The position numbers and the translations under genes are program-made. Source: Bradyrhizobium sp. CER78 (lineage in GTDB: Bacteria; Pseudomonadota; Alphaproteobacteria; Rhizobiales; Xanthobacteraceae). Taken from it: a DNA stretch of 64,000 nt. Location: positions 208,388-272,387 of the forward strand of contig NZ_JARVWP010000010.1 in assembly GCF_029846235.1 (NCBI RefSeq), in the 5' to 3' direction. This document shows positions 44,775-52,705 of the stretch, in pieces; the stretch's first letter is position 1, and each line of letters opens with the position of its first letter. The notes under the pieces were generated by a model. The model made no database searches, was not told the origin of the DNA, and saw only the letters and a program-made list of their open reading frames with translations.

Positions 44775-46283
44775 TTACGGGCAATTGCTGTTGCCGGCAT
44801 TGGCGATGGTCAGGAATGTGATCGTCGCCGGTGCGAAGACGATCGTCCCGGCAGCGGTGGCGTCTCCGGTCAGTGCCGGGATCCGGTCGGATGGTTCAAG
44901 GGCGAGTGTCCTGCCATTGAGCTGAACGGTGCCGCCCGTGAGCGTTGCGTTGGCCAAGGTGTAGCGCTGCGCGGCGGCGGGCAGCTTCAGCTCGTGCCGC
45001 ATCCGCCGATCATTGTTGATGACGAGCAGGGCTATTCCACCGGGCATGTCGCGCGCGCAGTGCGCATAGACATGGAAGCCGGATTGCTGGGGGACGCCGG
45101 TATCGAGCACGCTGGTTCCCATCAACCGTCGCCACAGCAGCGCGGCCCAGTAGTTCGGCCGCGGCAGATGGGTCCGCTCGTCGAGCAACCCGTAATCGCT
45201 CGCCGTAAGCGTGTTGTGCATGACAACCTGAACGCCGGCCCTGGCCAGCCGTCCGAGTTGATCGAGATAGCGGAACGTGTCGGTGAAGGTCGCGGCCCAG
45301 CGGTTGCCGCCGCATGCGCTCTCCGCGGTCTCGGTCAGCCAGATCGGCTTGCCCGGTGCAAGCCGATCGCGCAGCGCCTGGTAGACGGCGAGGGTCTTGC
45401 CGGTTCGCGCCAACCATTGGTCCGACAACGCCTGCTTCGCCGTGCGACCGCCGCCGCACCGGGCGGAGAGGGCGCCGTAATGATGGTAGGAGACAACGTC
45501 GACGCCCTCTGCCGATACCGCGAACCGCGCTCTTGCATCCGCTCCGCTGCCGATCGTGCTTGGGCCGAGGATCGTCACGTCGGACGCGGTGTCCTTCATG
45601 AAGGCGCGGAACGCCGCAAAATCGCGGCCGTAGGCTGCGGCATCGTAGCGGTCAGGGGCGCCGCCGATCGCCGGCAGATCGGGCTCGTTCATGAACTCGG
45701 CCGCGGCGATCTGGCCGCCGGCCGATCGCGTGAAGGAAAGAAGCTGCCGGGCCTGTTCGGAGGTCCATTGTCCCGCGGCGTCGCGCGTGCCTGCGCTGAT
45801 CGCAAAGGACGTGACGATGGGCGCATCGACGGCGTGCGAGAAGTCGATCACATCTAGCCATTGTTGCCGTGTCAGGACGCCGCCGAAGCCGGCCGGCGGT
45901 GCGCTTGGCGGCGCCTCGGAATCCGCAAAGAAGGTGCTGTTGGCCCAGGTTCCGCTGACGCGAAGGTAGGCCGGAGCGAGCGCTGCGGCGAGTTTTCGTA
46001 GCCGGCCATCGCGCAGATCGATCGGTAGGCGCGGTGCGAACCGTTCTGTCTTTGCATCCGCACCGGCGGCCGCATAGGGCTTCCAGAATCGCCCGCCGGT
46101 CACCTCGACCATCTCGATGTTGTAGGACTGGAAGCGCGGGTCGATGGTCGCAACGCGCGGCATGCTCGCGACATCAAGCGTCAGGTCTACCGCGATCGCC
46201 TTCGTGCAGACCAGGACGGAAATCGCCGGGATGGCGATGCGTGTGAGGCGTCGAAGTGAGCCAGCTCGTTGATGGTTGCGCAC
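44775..46283 (-). CDS. Secreted glycoside hydrolase, GH79 (heparanase/beta-glucuronidase)-like
   Basis: The 502-aa product begins with a Sec signal (hydrophobic run ending near CTKAIA). The mature part is a TIM-barrel clan-A glycosidase. EFMNEPDLP provides the acid/base Glu after Asn, and PIWLTETAES provides the nucleophile Glu. Both fit GH79. A small C-terminal beta domain follows. It would act on glucuronide-type bonds outside the cytoplasm. A family-level assignment is reasonable; the substrate is unknown. Confidence 0.75.
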   Translation of the reverse strand: MRNHQRAGSLRRLTRIAIPAISVLVCTKAIAVDLTLDVASMPRVATIDPRFQSYNIEMVEVTGGRFWKPYAAAGADAKTERFAPRLPIDLRDGRLRKLAAALAPAYLRVSGTWANSTFFADSEAPPSAPPAGFGGVLTRQQWLDVIDFSHAVDAPIVTSFAISAGTRDAAGQWTSEQARQLLSFTRSAGGQIAAAEFMNEPDLPAIGGAPDRYDAAAYGRDFAAFRAFMKDTASDVTILGPSTIGSGADARARFAVSAEGVDVVSYHHYGALSARCGGGRTAKQALSDQWLARTGKTLAVYQALRDRLAPGKPIWLTETAESACGGNRWAATFTDTFRYLDQLGRLARAGVQVVMHNTLTASDYGLLDERTHLPRPNYWAALLWRRLMGTSVLDTGVPQQSGFHVYAHCARDMPGGIALLVINNDRRMRHELKLPAAAQRYTLANATLTGGTVQLNGRTLALEPSDRIPALTGDATAAGTIVFAPATITFLTIANAGNSNCP

Positions 46284-46343
46284 GGATGCTCGCGTTGATC
46301 TGAACTGCTTGTCAATTCAGAATGCCGCTGCCGCCTGCTTGAA

Positions 46344-47204
46344 TCAACGCGGGAGCGGGCCTTGCGGCTCGCTCACGATGCGGTCCCACAGCGCGCGGAT
46401 CATGTCTTTCATGACCAGCGCGTCCTGCCAGCGGTCGGACAATTCCCTGCCGTCGGCCCCGGTGATGGCATAGGGCGAGGGCCCAAGCTCGCACAGGAAG
46501 GTCAGGGTCGCGTCGGGCCCGGCGCGCCTCCGCCAGGAGCGGATGCCGTACTCCCACCAGTCCATGAATAGCGACACCCAGCCCTGGTGCTGCGGGAAGC
46601 CGAGCGAGATCTGCACCTGCTCGCGGCTCGCGATGCGGCCATGGATGCCCCAGGCACGGTCGAGGACGCGATGGATCATCGCATGATTGACATCGTCGAC
46701 CGGCCAGGCGAATTCGCGGCCGACCAGATAGTGCGAGAGATCGGCGGTCAGCCGCAGATCTGGAAAGCAGTCGAGCAAATCGAGCATGAAGAACAGGTCG
46801 GTTGTCATGCGGTCGCGGTGGGTCTCGACATGCACGGCGACGCCCGCCTGGGTGGCCAGCCGCCGCCAGCCTTCAAGCAGGGGAATGCAATCCGTTAGCC
46901 GGCGCGGACGAATGTCCGGTTGCAGATTGACGTGATCGGCGCCGAGCTGCGCCACCAGCTCGAGCACCGGCTTCAGATCGTCGACGCTCTTCGGATAGCA
47001 TTGCGCCTGCCAGATCATGCCGTGCGCGCGCAGGAAGCTCGTCACCTCGCGCGCGAAGGCAGGATCGATGAAGCGCACGCCGGCGCCGTCAAACCCGGCA
47101 TCGCGGATCATTGCGAGCTGGGTTTGCAGCGGCCACTCGTCCCCGTCGGCTAGCCGCCGCTCCATCGCCCAGAGCGACTGCAGGACACGCAGCTGCTGCG
47201 CCAC
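46344..47204 (-). CDS. Xylose-isomerase-like TIM-barrel protein (sugar phosphate isomerase/epimerase family)
   Basis: This 286-aa protein has the AP-endonuclease-2/xylose-isomerase-like barrel with metal-ligand-type motifs: VHVETHRDRMTTD, LRLTADLSHYLVGRE, HGRIAS and FLCELGP. The start at 47204 lies three bases after the MFS stop, so they are one operon. It probably isomerises or epimerises the sugar or polyol brought in by that transporter. Confidence 0.88.
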   Translation of the reverse strand: MAQQLRVLQSLWAMERRLADGDEWPLQTQLAMIRDAGFDGAGVRFIDPAFAREVTSFLRAHGMIWQAQCYPKSVDDLKPVLELVAQLGADHVNLQPDIRPRRLTDCIPLLEGWRRLATQAGVAVHVETHRDRMTTDLFFMLDLLDCFPDLRLTADLSHYLVGREFAWPVDDVNHAMIHRVLDRAWGIHGRIASREQVQISLGFPQHQGWVSLFMDWWEYGIRSWRRRAGPDATLTFLCELGPSPYAITGADGRELSDRWQDALVMKDMIRALWDRIVSEPQGPLPR

Positions 47205-47207
47205 CGA

Positions 47208-48551
47208 TCAGGCCCGTGCCGGGATCGCTGTGGGCAGCTCGGCGTGTTCGCTCGCGTCAACCGCGATGTCTTCCTGATAGGTCTCCGGCCCGATCCAGAT
47301 CGCAACCACCGTGCAGGCCGACAGGAACATCGCGTAGCAGGCGACCGGCCACCAGGTGCCGTAAGCCGCCACCAGCGCGGTGGCGACGAACGGCGCCGGG
47401 CCGCCCGACAGCAGCGAGCCGAGCTCGCGGGCGAAGGCGAAACCGGCGAAGCGGCGCTGCGGCGGGAACAGCTCGGCGAAATACGCCGCCTGCGGCCCGA
47501 ACATTGCCGCCGTCACCACGGCGCGGGCCAGGATGAAGGCGAGCGCGATCATGACCCACTCCTTGGTGCCGACCATCCAGAAGAACGGGAAGGCGAGCGC
47601 GACGCCGGCCAGCGCGCCGAACATGTAGACCGGCCGCCTTCCGATTCGATCAGACAAAGCAGCAAAGCCGAGGATCGCGAACAGCTCGACCGTGAAGGCC
47701 AGCATCAGCGCGCTGAGCGCCTCCGCTTTCGGCACACCAAGTGTCGTGATGACGTAGCTCAGCCCAAACACCGGGAAGAAATAGCCGAGCCCGTTTTCGG
47801 CCATCCGGGCGCCGAGCACGACGAAGAAGTTGCGCGGGTGCTGGCGCAACGCCTCCATGGCCGGATTGCTCTCGACCTTGCCGCGCGCAACCACCGCCTC
47901 GGTATAAACAGGCGTTTCGGTGATGCGCATGCGGACGAAGATGCCGACGACGATCAGCAGGAAGCTTGCCAGGAAGGGCAGGCGCCAACCCCAGCTCATC
48001 AGCTGCTCGCGCGGCAGCATGGTCACCAGCGCGAAGGCGCCGGCGGCGAGCAGATTGCCGACGGAAACGCCGAGCGGCGCGAAGCCGCCCCAGAAGCCGC
48101 GATGCTTCGGCGGCGCGTTCTCGACCAGATAGATCACCGCGCCGCCATATTCTGCGCCGGCGCCAAGACCCTGGATCACGCGCATTGCGACCAGCAGCAA
48201 CGGCGCCCAGATGCCGATCTGCGAGTAGGTCGGCAGCAAGCCGATCGCGGTGGTGCCGATGCCGATCATCAGCAGCGTTGCGACCAGCACCGGCTTGCGG
48301 CCATAGCGATCGCCGAGGATGCCGAACAGAAGGCCGCCGAACGGCCGCACCACGAAGCCGACGCCGAAGGTCAGGAACGACAGCAGTGTGCCGACAACAG
48401 GATCGCTCTTTGGAAAGAACAACTCGCCGAACACCAGCGCGGCTGCGGTGCCGTAGAGGAAGAAGTCGTACCATTCGAGCGCGGAGCCGATGCTGGCTGC
48501 GAGAATCACACGCAGGCGCGATTGGCTGGCGCCATCTGCCATCTTGGTCAT
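47208..48551 (-). CDS. MFS transporter, metabolite:H+ symporter (MHS) family
   Basis: This 447-aa, 12-segment-type carrier begins with the MHS pattern AASIGSALEWYDFFLYGTAA and has RPFGGLLFGILGDRYGRKPVL, the MHS-typical first cytoplasmic loop. PGL and shikimate/proline carriers such as ShiA and ProP belong here, exporting none and importing polar acids with protons. It lies between the PhyH-type oxygenase and the TIM-barrel gene, forming the uptake step of that pathway. Confidence 0.94.
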   Translation of the reverse strand: MTKMADGASQSRLRVILAASIGSALEWYDFFLYGTAAALVFGELFFPKSDPVVGTLLSFLTFGVGFVVRPFGGLLFGILGDRYGRKPVLVATLLMIGIGTTAIGLLPTYSQIGIWAPLLLVAMRVIQGLGAGAEYGGAVIYLVENAPPKHRGFWGGFAPLGVSVGNLLAAGAFALVTMLPREQLMSWGWRLPFLASFLLIVVGIFVRMRITETPVYTEAVVARGKVESNPAMEALRQHPRNFFVVLGARMAENGLGYFFPVFGLSYVITTLGVPKAEALSALMLAFTVELFAILGFAALSDRIGRRPVYMFGALAGVALAFPFFWMVGTKEWVMIALAFILARAVVTAAMFGPQAAYFAELFPPQRRFAGFAFARELGSLLSGGPAPFVATALVAAYGTWWPVACYAMFLSACTVVAIWIGPETYQEDIAVDASEHAELPTAIPARA

Positions 48552-48590
48552 TCGTTTCCCCGTTGTTTTGGTTTTTATGGTTTGAAAGCA

Positions 48591-48619
48591 GCAATGCCCG
48601 CGGCGTGGCCGCGGGCATT
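48591..48619. repeat. Perfect 13-bp-arm hairpin between oxygenase and transporter genes
   Basis: CAATGCCCGCGGC and GCCGCGGGCATTG flank GTG. There is no T-run on either side, so it is not a classical terminator. It may stabilise or process the mRNA of the minus-strand operon or attenuate transcription. Confidence 0.75.
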
Positions 48620-48628
48620 GTCGTCGTT

Positions 48629-49501
48629 TCAGGCAGCGCGCGTGAAGTAGGATTTCTTCGAGGCCGACTGGGTCTCGTAGATCGATCCCTGCCGCTTGGC
48701 CGGCGGCAGCGGCATCCGCACCGGCACGTCGGCGAGCCGCGGTGCGACCACCGGCGGGCCCGCCAGCAGGCGGCTGTTGAATTCGTCAAAGTCCTTCACG
48801 CCCATCAGCGGCCAGGCGTCGCTGGCGGCGACTTCATAGAGCAGCAGGTTGCGCGGCCGGTTTGATGTGTTGGTCGCCGAGCCGTGCAGCGCGCGGACGT
48901 GGTGGAATGACATGCTGCCGGCCTTGCCCATGCAGGGCACCGCGCGCTTGATGTCGTCCTGGATCTGGTCCGGATCGATCAGGCCGGCGAAGTGGCCGTC
49001 CTCGCCGTGATGATCCCACATCGTGGCGCCGGTGTGCGTGCCTGGCGTCACCAGCATCGGGCCGTTCTCGATATCGCAATCGTCGAGCAGTACGCCGATC
49101 GCGAGGATGTCGTCATTGGTGTGCGGATAGAACGCCCAGTCCTGGTGCCACTCGACCGGCGAGCCGTATTGCGCCGACTTCATGTTGAGCTTGGAGCCGT
49201 GCAGGCGGAGGCCGGGGCCGATCAGTCTGGTCAGGATCGAGATCACGGCGGGGCTGCGGACGATCTCGTCGAAGATCGGGTGCACCTTGTGCGGCGCCTT
49301 GATGCGGCGGACGCGCGGGGTCTCCGGCGTATGGCCGGGCTCGAGGTCGTAGACATCGGTGTGCTCGGTCACGGCGGCGGCTCCGGCGACCAACTCCGCG
49401 AGCACCGTGCGCACTTTCCCCAGGGTCTCCTGGTTGAGCACCTCGGGGACCACGATCACCCCGTCGCGTTTGTAAGCCTGGATCTGCTCGTCCGAAATCA
49501 T
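48629..49501 (-). CDS. Phytanoyl-CoA dioxygenase (PhyH)-family Fe(II)/2-oxoglutarate oxygenase
   Basis: The ATG at 49501 follows GGGAG; the longer frame runs into the operator and is rejected. The 290-aa protein has the double-stranded beta-helix of PhyH. EWHQDWAFYPHTNDD supplies the HxD iron ligands, and FHHVRALHGSATNTSNRPRN supplies the distal His and the oxoglutarate Arg. It is the first gene of the minus-strand catabolic unit directly downstream of the tandem LacI operators. It hydroxylates an unknown, probably polar, substrate. Confidence 0.92.
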   Translation of the reverse strand: MISDEQIQAYKRDGVIVVPEVLNQETLGKVRTVLAELVAGAAAVTEHTDVYDLEPGHTPETPRVRRIKAPHKVHPIFDEIVRSPAVISILTRLIGPGLRLHGSKLNMKSAQYGSPVEWHQDWAFYPHTNDDILAIGVLLDDCDIENGPMLVTPGTHTGATMWDHHGEDGHFAGLIDPDQIQDDIKRAVPCMGKAGSMSFHHVRALHGSATNTSNRPRNLLLYEVAASDAWPLMGVKDFDEFNSRLLAGPPVVAPRLADVPVRMPLPPAKRQGSIYETQSASKKSYFTRAA

Positions 49502-49522
49502 ACCGTTTCTCCCTTTTTGTTT

Positions 49523-49540
49523 CATGTTAGCGCTAACATG
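49523..49540. promoter_or_regulatory. LacI/GntR-I-type operator, site 1
   Basis: CATGTTAGC-GCTAACATG is an 18-base perfect palindrome with the central CG typical of LacI-family operators. It lies just upstream of the oxygenase ribosome site. Confidence 0.85.
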
Positions 49541-49544
49541 AGGC

Positions 49545-49562
49545 GATGCTAGCGCTAACATC
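49545..49562. promoter_or_regulatory. LacI/GntR-I-type operator, site 2
   Basis: GATGCTAGC-GCTAACATC has the same core as site 1, with one mismatch between arms. The centre is 22 bases from that of site 1, about two helical turns. It lies just before the regulator gene, so both divergent units can be controlled. Confidence 0.82.
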
Positions 49563-49598
49563 GTGGCTTGGCAACCCGGAATCGTGCAGGGTCGGGCC

Positions 49599-50609
49599 AT
49601 GAGCTCCGAAGTGACCGAACCCGGGACCGGCCCGACCGGTGCCGCGCCCACCCTTTCAGAGGTGGCCAAGCGCGCCGGCGTCTCCTCGATCACGGTGAGC
49701 CGGGTGGTGCGGATGCCCGACCTGGTCGCCCCCGAGACCCGGGCGCGGGTCGAACAGGCGATGCGCGACCTCGGCTATATCCCGAACCTGGTGGCAGGCG
49801 CGCTGGCGAGCGCGCGGACCAATTCGGTCGGCGTCTTGGTGCCGACCATCGCCAACTCGATCTTTGCCGACACCGTGCAGGGCCTGTCCGACAAGCTCGA
49901 GCCGCTCGGCTTCTCTGTGATCCTGGCGCAGTCGCGCTATGACGCCTCGCGCGAGGACCGCATGCTGGCGGCGCTGCTGTCGCGGCGGCCGGAGGCGATC
50001 ATCATGGTCGGTTCGCCGGCAACCGAGGAGGGCACCCGGCTGCTGCGCAACGCGCGGATCCCGATCGTCGAGACCTGGGATCTGCCGGCAAACCCGATCG
50101 ACGCGGTCGCGGGCTTCGACAATTACAAGGCCGGTGTCGCCGTCGCGAAGCATCTGGTTGCGCAAGGGCGCAAGCAACTCGCCTTCATCGGCGGCGACGA
50201 TCCGCGCGGCACGCGCCGCTGGTTCGGCTTTAGGGACGAGGCGCTGGCCAGCGGTCTCGCCGAGCCGCGCCGATTGATCCTGGACCGCAAGGACTCCGGC
50301 AGCGTGGCAGCGCATGCGCGCCTGCCTGATGTCGACGCGGTGTTCGCCGCCAACGACGCGCATGCGATCGGTTTCATGTTTGGGTTGCGCAAGGCCGGGC
50401 TGCTGCGCGACGGGCCCGCATCGGCGCAACCGGTTGCGGTGATCGGCCTCGGCGATCTCGAAATGGGCCGACTGATCTCGCCGACATTGAGCACGATCAG
50501 CGTGCATGGCGATGCGATCGGCCGTACCGCGGCAACCTTGACGCTGGAGCGCGGCGGCGAGCGCCGCATCGATCTCGGCTTCGAGCTGGTGCTGCGCGAT
50601 AGCGGCTAA
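49599..50609 (+). CDS. LacI-family transcriptional regulator, GntR-I-like
   Basis: The ATG at 49599 is preferred; a GTG at 49563 would place the start right at operator site 2. The 336-aa protein begins with the LacI helix-turn-helix (LSEVAKRAGVSSITVSRVVRMP) and continues with a periplasmic-binding-like effector domain (GVLVPTIANSIFADTVQGL). The sequence style resembles E. coli GntR, the gluconate repressor. It is divergent from the PhyH-MFS-isomerase unit, which it probably represses. Confidence 0.93.
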   Translation: MSSEVTEPGTGPTGAAPTLSEVAKRAGVSSITVSRVVRMPDLVAPETRARVEQAMRDLGYIPNLVAGALASARTNSVGVLVPTIANSIFADTVQGLSDKLEPLGFSVILAQSRYDASREDRMLAALLSRRPEAIIMVGSPATEEGTRLLRNARIPIVETWDLPANPIDAVAGFDNYKAGVAVAKHLVAQGRKQLAFIGGDDPRGTRRWFGFRDEALASGLAEPRRLILDRKDSGSVAAHARLPDVDAVFAANDAHAIGFMFGLRKAGLLRDGPASAQPVAVIGLGDLEMGRLISPTLSTISVHGDAIGRTAATLTLERGGERRIDLGFELVLRDSG

Positions 50610-50629
50610 AGCATTAAAAGCGCAATCCC

Positions 50630-51163
50630 TCACCGCGCCGCGCCGCCGGAGTCCACCTCCTCGAGCAAGCTGAGAAGGCCACGCAGGATCGTCATCGGAG
50701 GTGGAGGACATCCCGGAATGTGGAGATCGACCGGGACAATTGCGGAAACCCCGCCCACCACCGCGTAGCTGCCGGCAAAGCATCCGCCGTCCCTCGCGCA
50801 ATCGCCCGCAGCGACAACCCATTTCGGATCGGGCGTTGCATTGTAGGTCCGTTCCAGTGCCTCGCGCATGTTCTTCGTCACCGGACCTGTGACGAGCAGG
50901 ACGTCGGCGTGACGGGGTGACGCGACAAACCGGATTCCAAATCGCTCGACGTCATAATACGGATTGCTCAGCGCATGAATTTCCAGCTCGCATCCGTTGC
51001 ACGAGCCGGCATCGACCTCGCGGATCGACAGGCTGCGGCCGAGGCGACGCCTTGCGGTGCGGCCGACCGTGGCCGCGAGCTCCGCGATCGCGGCGTCGTC
51101 CGGACGCGGCGCCTGCTCGGTCAATGGTTGGCGAAACAGACTCTGAAGCAGAAGTTTGCGCAT
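50630..51163 (-). CDS. Hyf/NuoB-like small subunit of an Ehr complex (HyfI-like)
   Basis: The 177 aa contain the four cysteines of the proximal [4Fe-4S] cluster: C55 and C58 in SCNGCE, C122 in GDCARDGGC and C152 in PGCPP. This is the NuoB/group-4 hydrogenase small-subunit fold. It is the last gene of the six-gene operon, 12 bases after the large subunit. No hydrogenase medial or distal cluster motif is seen, as expected for group 4. Confidence 0.92.
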   Translation of the reverse strand: MRKLLLQSLFRQPLTEQAPRPDDAAIAELAATVGRTARRRLGRSLSIREVDAGSCNGCELEIHALSNPYYDVERFGIRFVASPRHADVLLVTGPVTKNMREALERTYNATPDPKWVVAAGDCARDGGCFAGSYAVVGGVSAIVPVDLHIPGCPPPPMTILRGLLSLLEEVDSGGAAR

Positions 51164-51175
51164 CGCGTCCGGTCC

Positions 51176-52687
51176 TCAGAGGTCGTGCCCTGAATAGGAG
51201 CAGTTGAACGACTTGTTGCACAGCGGGAAGTCCGCCACGATGTTGCCTTCGATGGCCGCCTCGAGCAGGGGCCATTGAAACCACGACGGATCGCGCAGAT
51301 GACATCGTTCGATCCGGCCATCGCTCAGGCGCAGCCATGCCAGGATGTCGCCCCGGAAACCTTCGACGAGCGCGATGCCTTCGCAAGGCTCCGGCGCAAT
51401 CTGCAATGGCACCTTGATTGGGCCGGCCTCGAGAGCATCGAGGATCTGGCCTGCCAGCGACAGGCTCTGCTCGACCTCGCGGATCCGGATCCAGACGCGG
51501 GCGTTCACGTCGCCGTCGCTGAGAACCGGCACATCGAAGCGCAGGCCGTCATAGGGGTGATAGCCGGGGCTGCGGCGGGCATCGTAGGTGCGGCCACTGG
51601 CGCGTCCGACATAGCCGCCGGCGGCGAATTGGCGTGCGAGTGCCACGGTGACGATGCCGGTGCCGACGGTTCGGTCCTGCAACGATGCCGTGTTGTCATA
51701 GAGCTCGACCAGCGACGGAAAATGCCGGCGGATCTGCTCGAGCGCGGCCCGGATTGCAGTCGGTCCATCGCCGGCGATGTCGCGCGCCAAGCCGCCGGGA
51801 ACGACGATGTCGCGCATCAGGCGGTGGCCGAAGGCCGTATCAGCCGCGCGCAGCACCTGTTCGCGCAGCACGCCGCAATGCGCGTGCATCAGCGCGAACG
51901 ACGCGTCGTTGCAGATCGCGCCGATGTCGCCGAGATGGTTGGCCAGCCGCTCGAGCTCGGCCATCAGCGCGCGCAGCAACACCGCGCGCGGCGGCACGGC
52001 AATCTGCTGCGCGGCCTCGACGGCTTGCGCGAACGCCAGTCCATAGGCAACCGTACTGTCGCCGGACACCCGGCCGGCGAGCCGCGCGGCCTGCTCGACA
52101 GTGCTTCCCGCCATCAACCCTTCGACGCCCTTATGCGTGTAGCCGAGCCGCTGCTCGAGGCGAACCACGGTCTCGCCACTGGCGGTGAAGCGGAAATGTC
52201 CGGGTTCGATAATGCCGGCATGTACGGGGCCGACCGGAATTTGGTGCAGGCTGTCACCCTCGGCCGAAAGGAACGGATAAGGCGCTGCATCCGGTGCCGC
52301 GTCGAGACGTTCGCCCAGCGGTGCCAGCATTTGCCAGCGACCATGATCGAGCCAGGGGCGGCTGTCCGGCGTCTCGATGGCCACGAGTCCGAACAGGTCG
52401 TGGATGGTGCGCTCCGGTCGAAGCGCCGGGCGATGGCGGGCGGCGACGGAAGCGTAGCGGCGATCGCGGCAGTCGAGACTGATCACACCAATATTGGATG
52501 TGCTGTTGTCAAGCAGCGCCATATGCACGCGCGACGGCTCGCCCCAGAGTCCGAGCAAGCTCAGGCTGCCATCCGCAAGGGCGCCGGCGGCGGAGCGCCA
52601 GGTGCCGCTGTCCACGCTGACGCGCGGCCATGGGCTGTGCCGTTCAACCCTGCGGCCTGCCCGGATAAGATCGATCAATGCCGGCAT
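51176..52687 (-). CDS. Hyf/NuoCD-like large subunit without NiFe-site L1 cysteines (Ehr complex)
   Basis: This 503-aa protein fuses a NuoC-like N-terminal part to a NuoD/HyfG-like large subunit. At the L1 position the usual CxxC is replaced: RVSGDS with Ser208 and Ser211. The C-terminal pair is C490-x5-C496 rather than C-x2-C. Hence a NiFe centre is unlikely. This matches the energy-converting-hydrogenase-related (Ehr) group. It presumably contributes to quinone or ferredoxin-like redox coupling at the membrane arm. Confidence 0.88.
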   Translation of the reverse strand: MPALIDLIRAGRRVERHSPWPRVSVDSGTWRSAAGALADGSLSLLGLWGEPSRVHMALLDNSTSNIGVISLDCRDRRYASVAARHRPALRPERTIHDLFGLVAIETPDSRPWLDHGRWQMLAPLGERLDAAPDAAPYPFLSAEGDSLHQIPVGPVHAGIIEPGHFRFTASGETVVRLEQRLGYTHKGVEGLMAGSTVEQAARLAGRVSGDSTVAYGLAFAQAVEAAQQIAVPPRAVLLRALMAELERLANHLGDIGAICNDASFALMHAHCGVLREQVLRAADTAFGHRLMRDIVVPGGLARDIAGDGPTAIRAALEQIRRHFPSLVELYDNTASLQDRTVGTGIVTVALARQFAAGGYVGRASGRTYDARRSPGYHPYDGLRFDVPVLSDGDVNARVWIRIREVEQSLSLAGQILDALEAGPIKVPLQIAPEPCEGIALVEGFRGDILAWLRLSDGRIERCHLRDPSWFQWPLLEAAIEGNIVADFPLCNKSFNCSYSGHDL

Positions 52688-52705
52688 GTCTCGTTCTCCC
52701 TCGCG

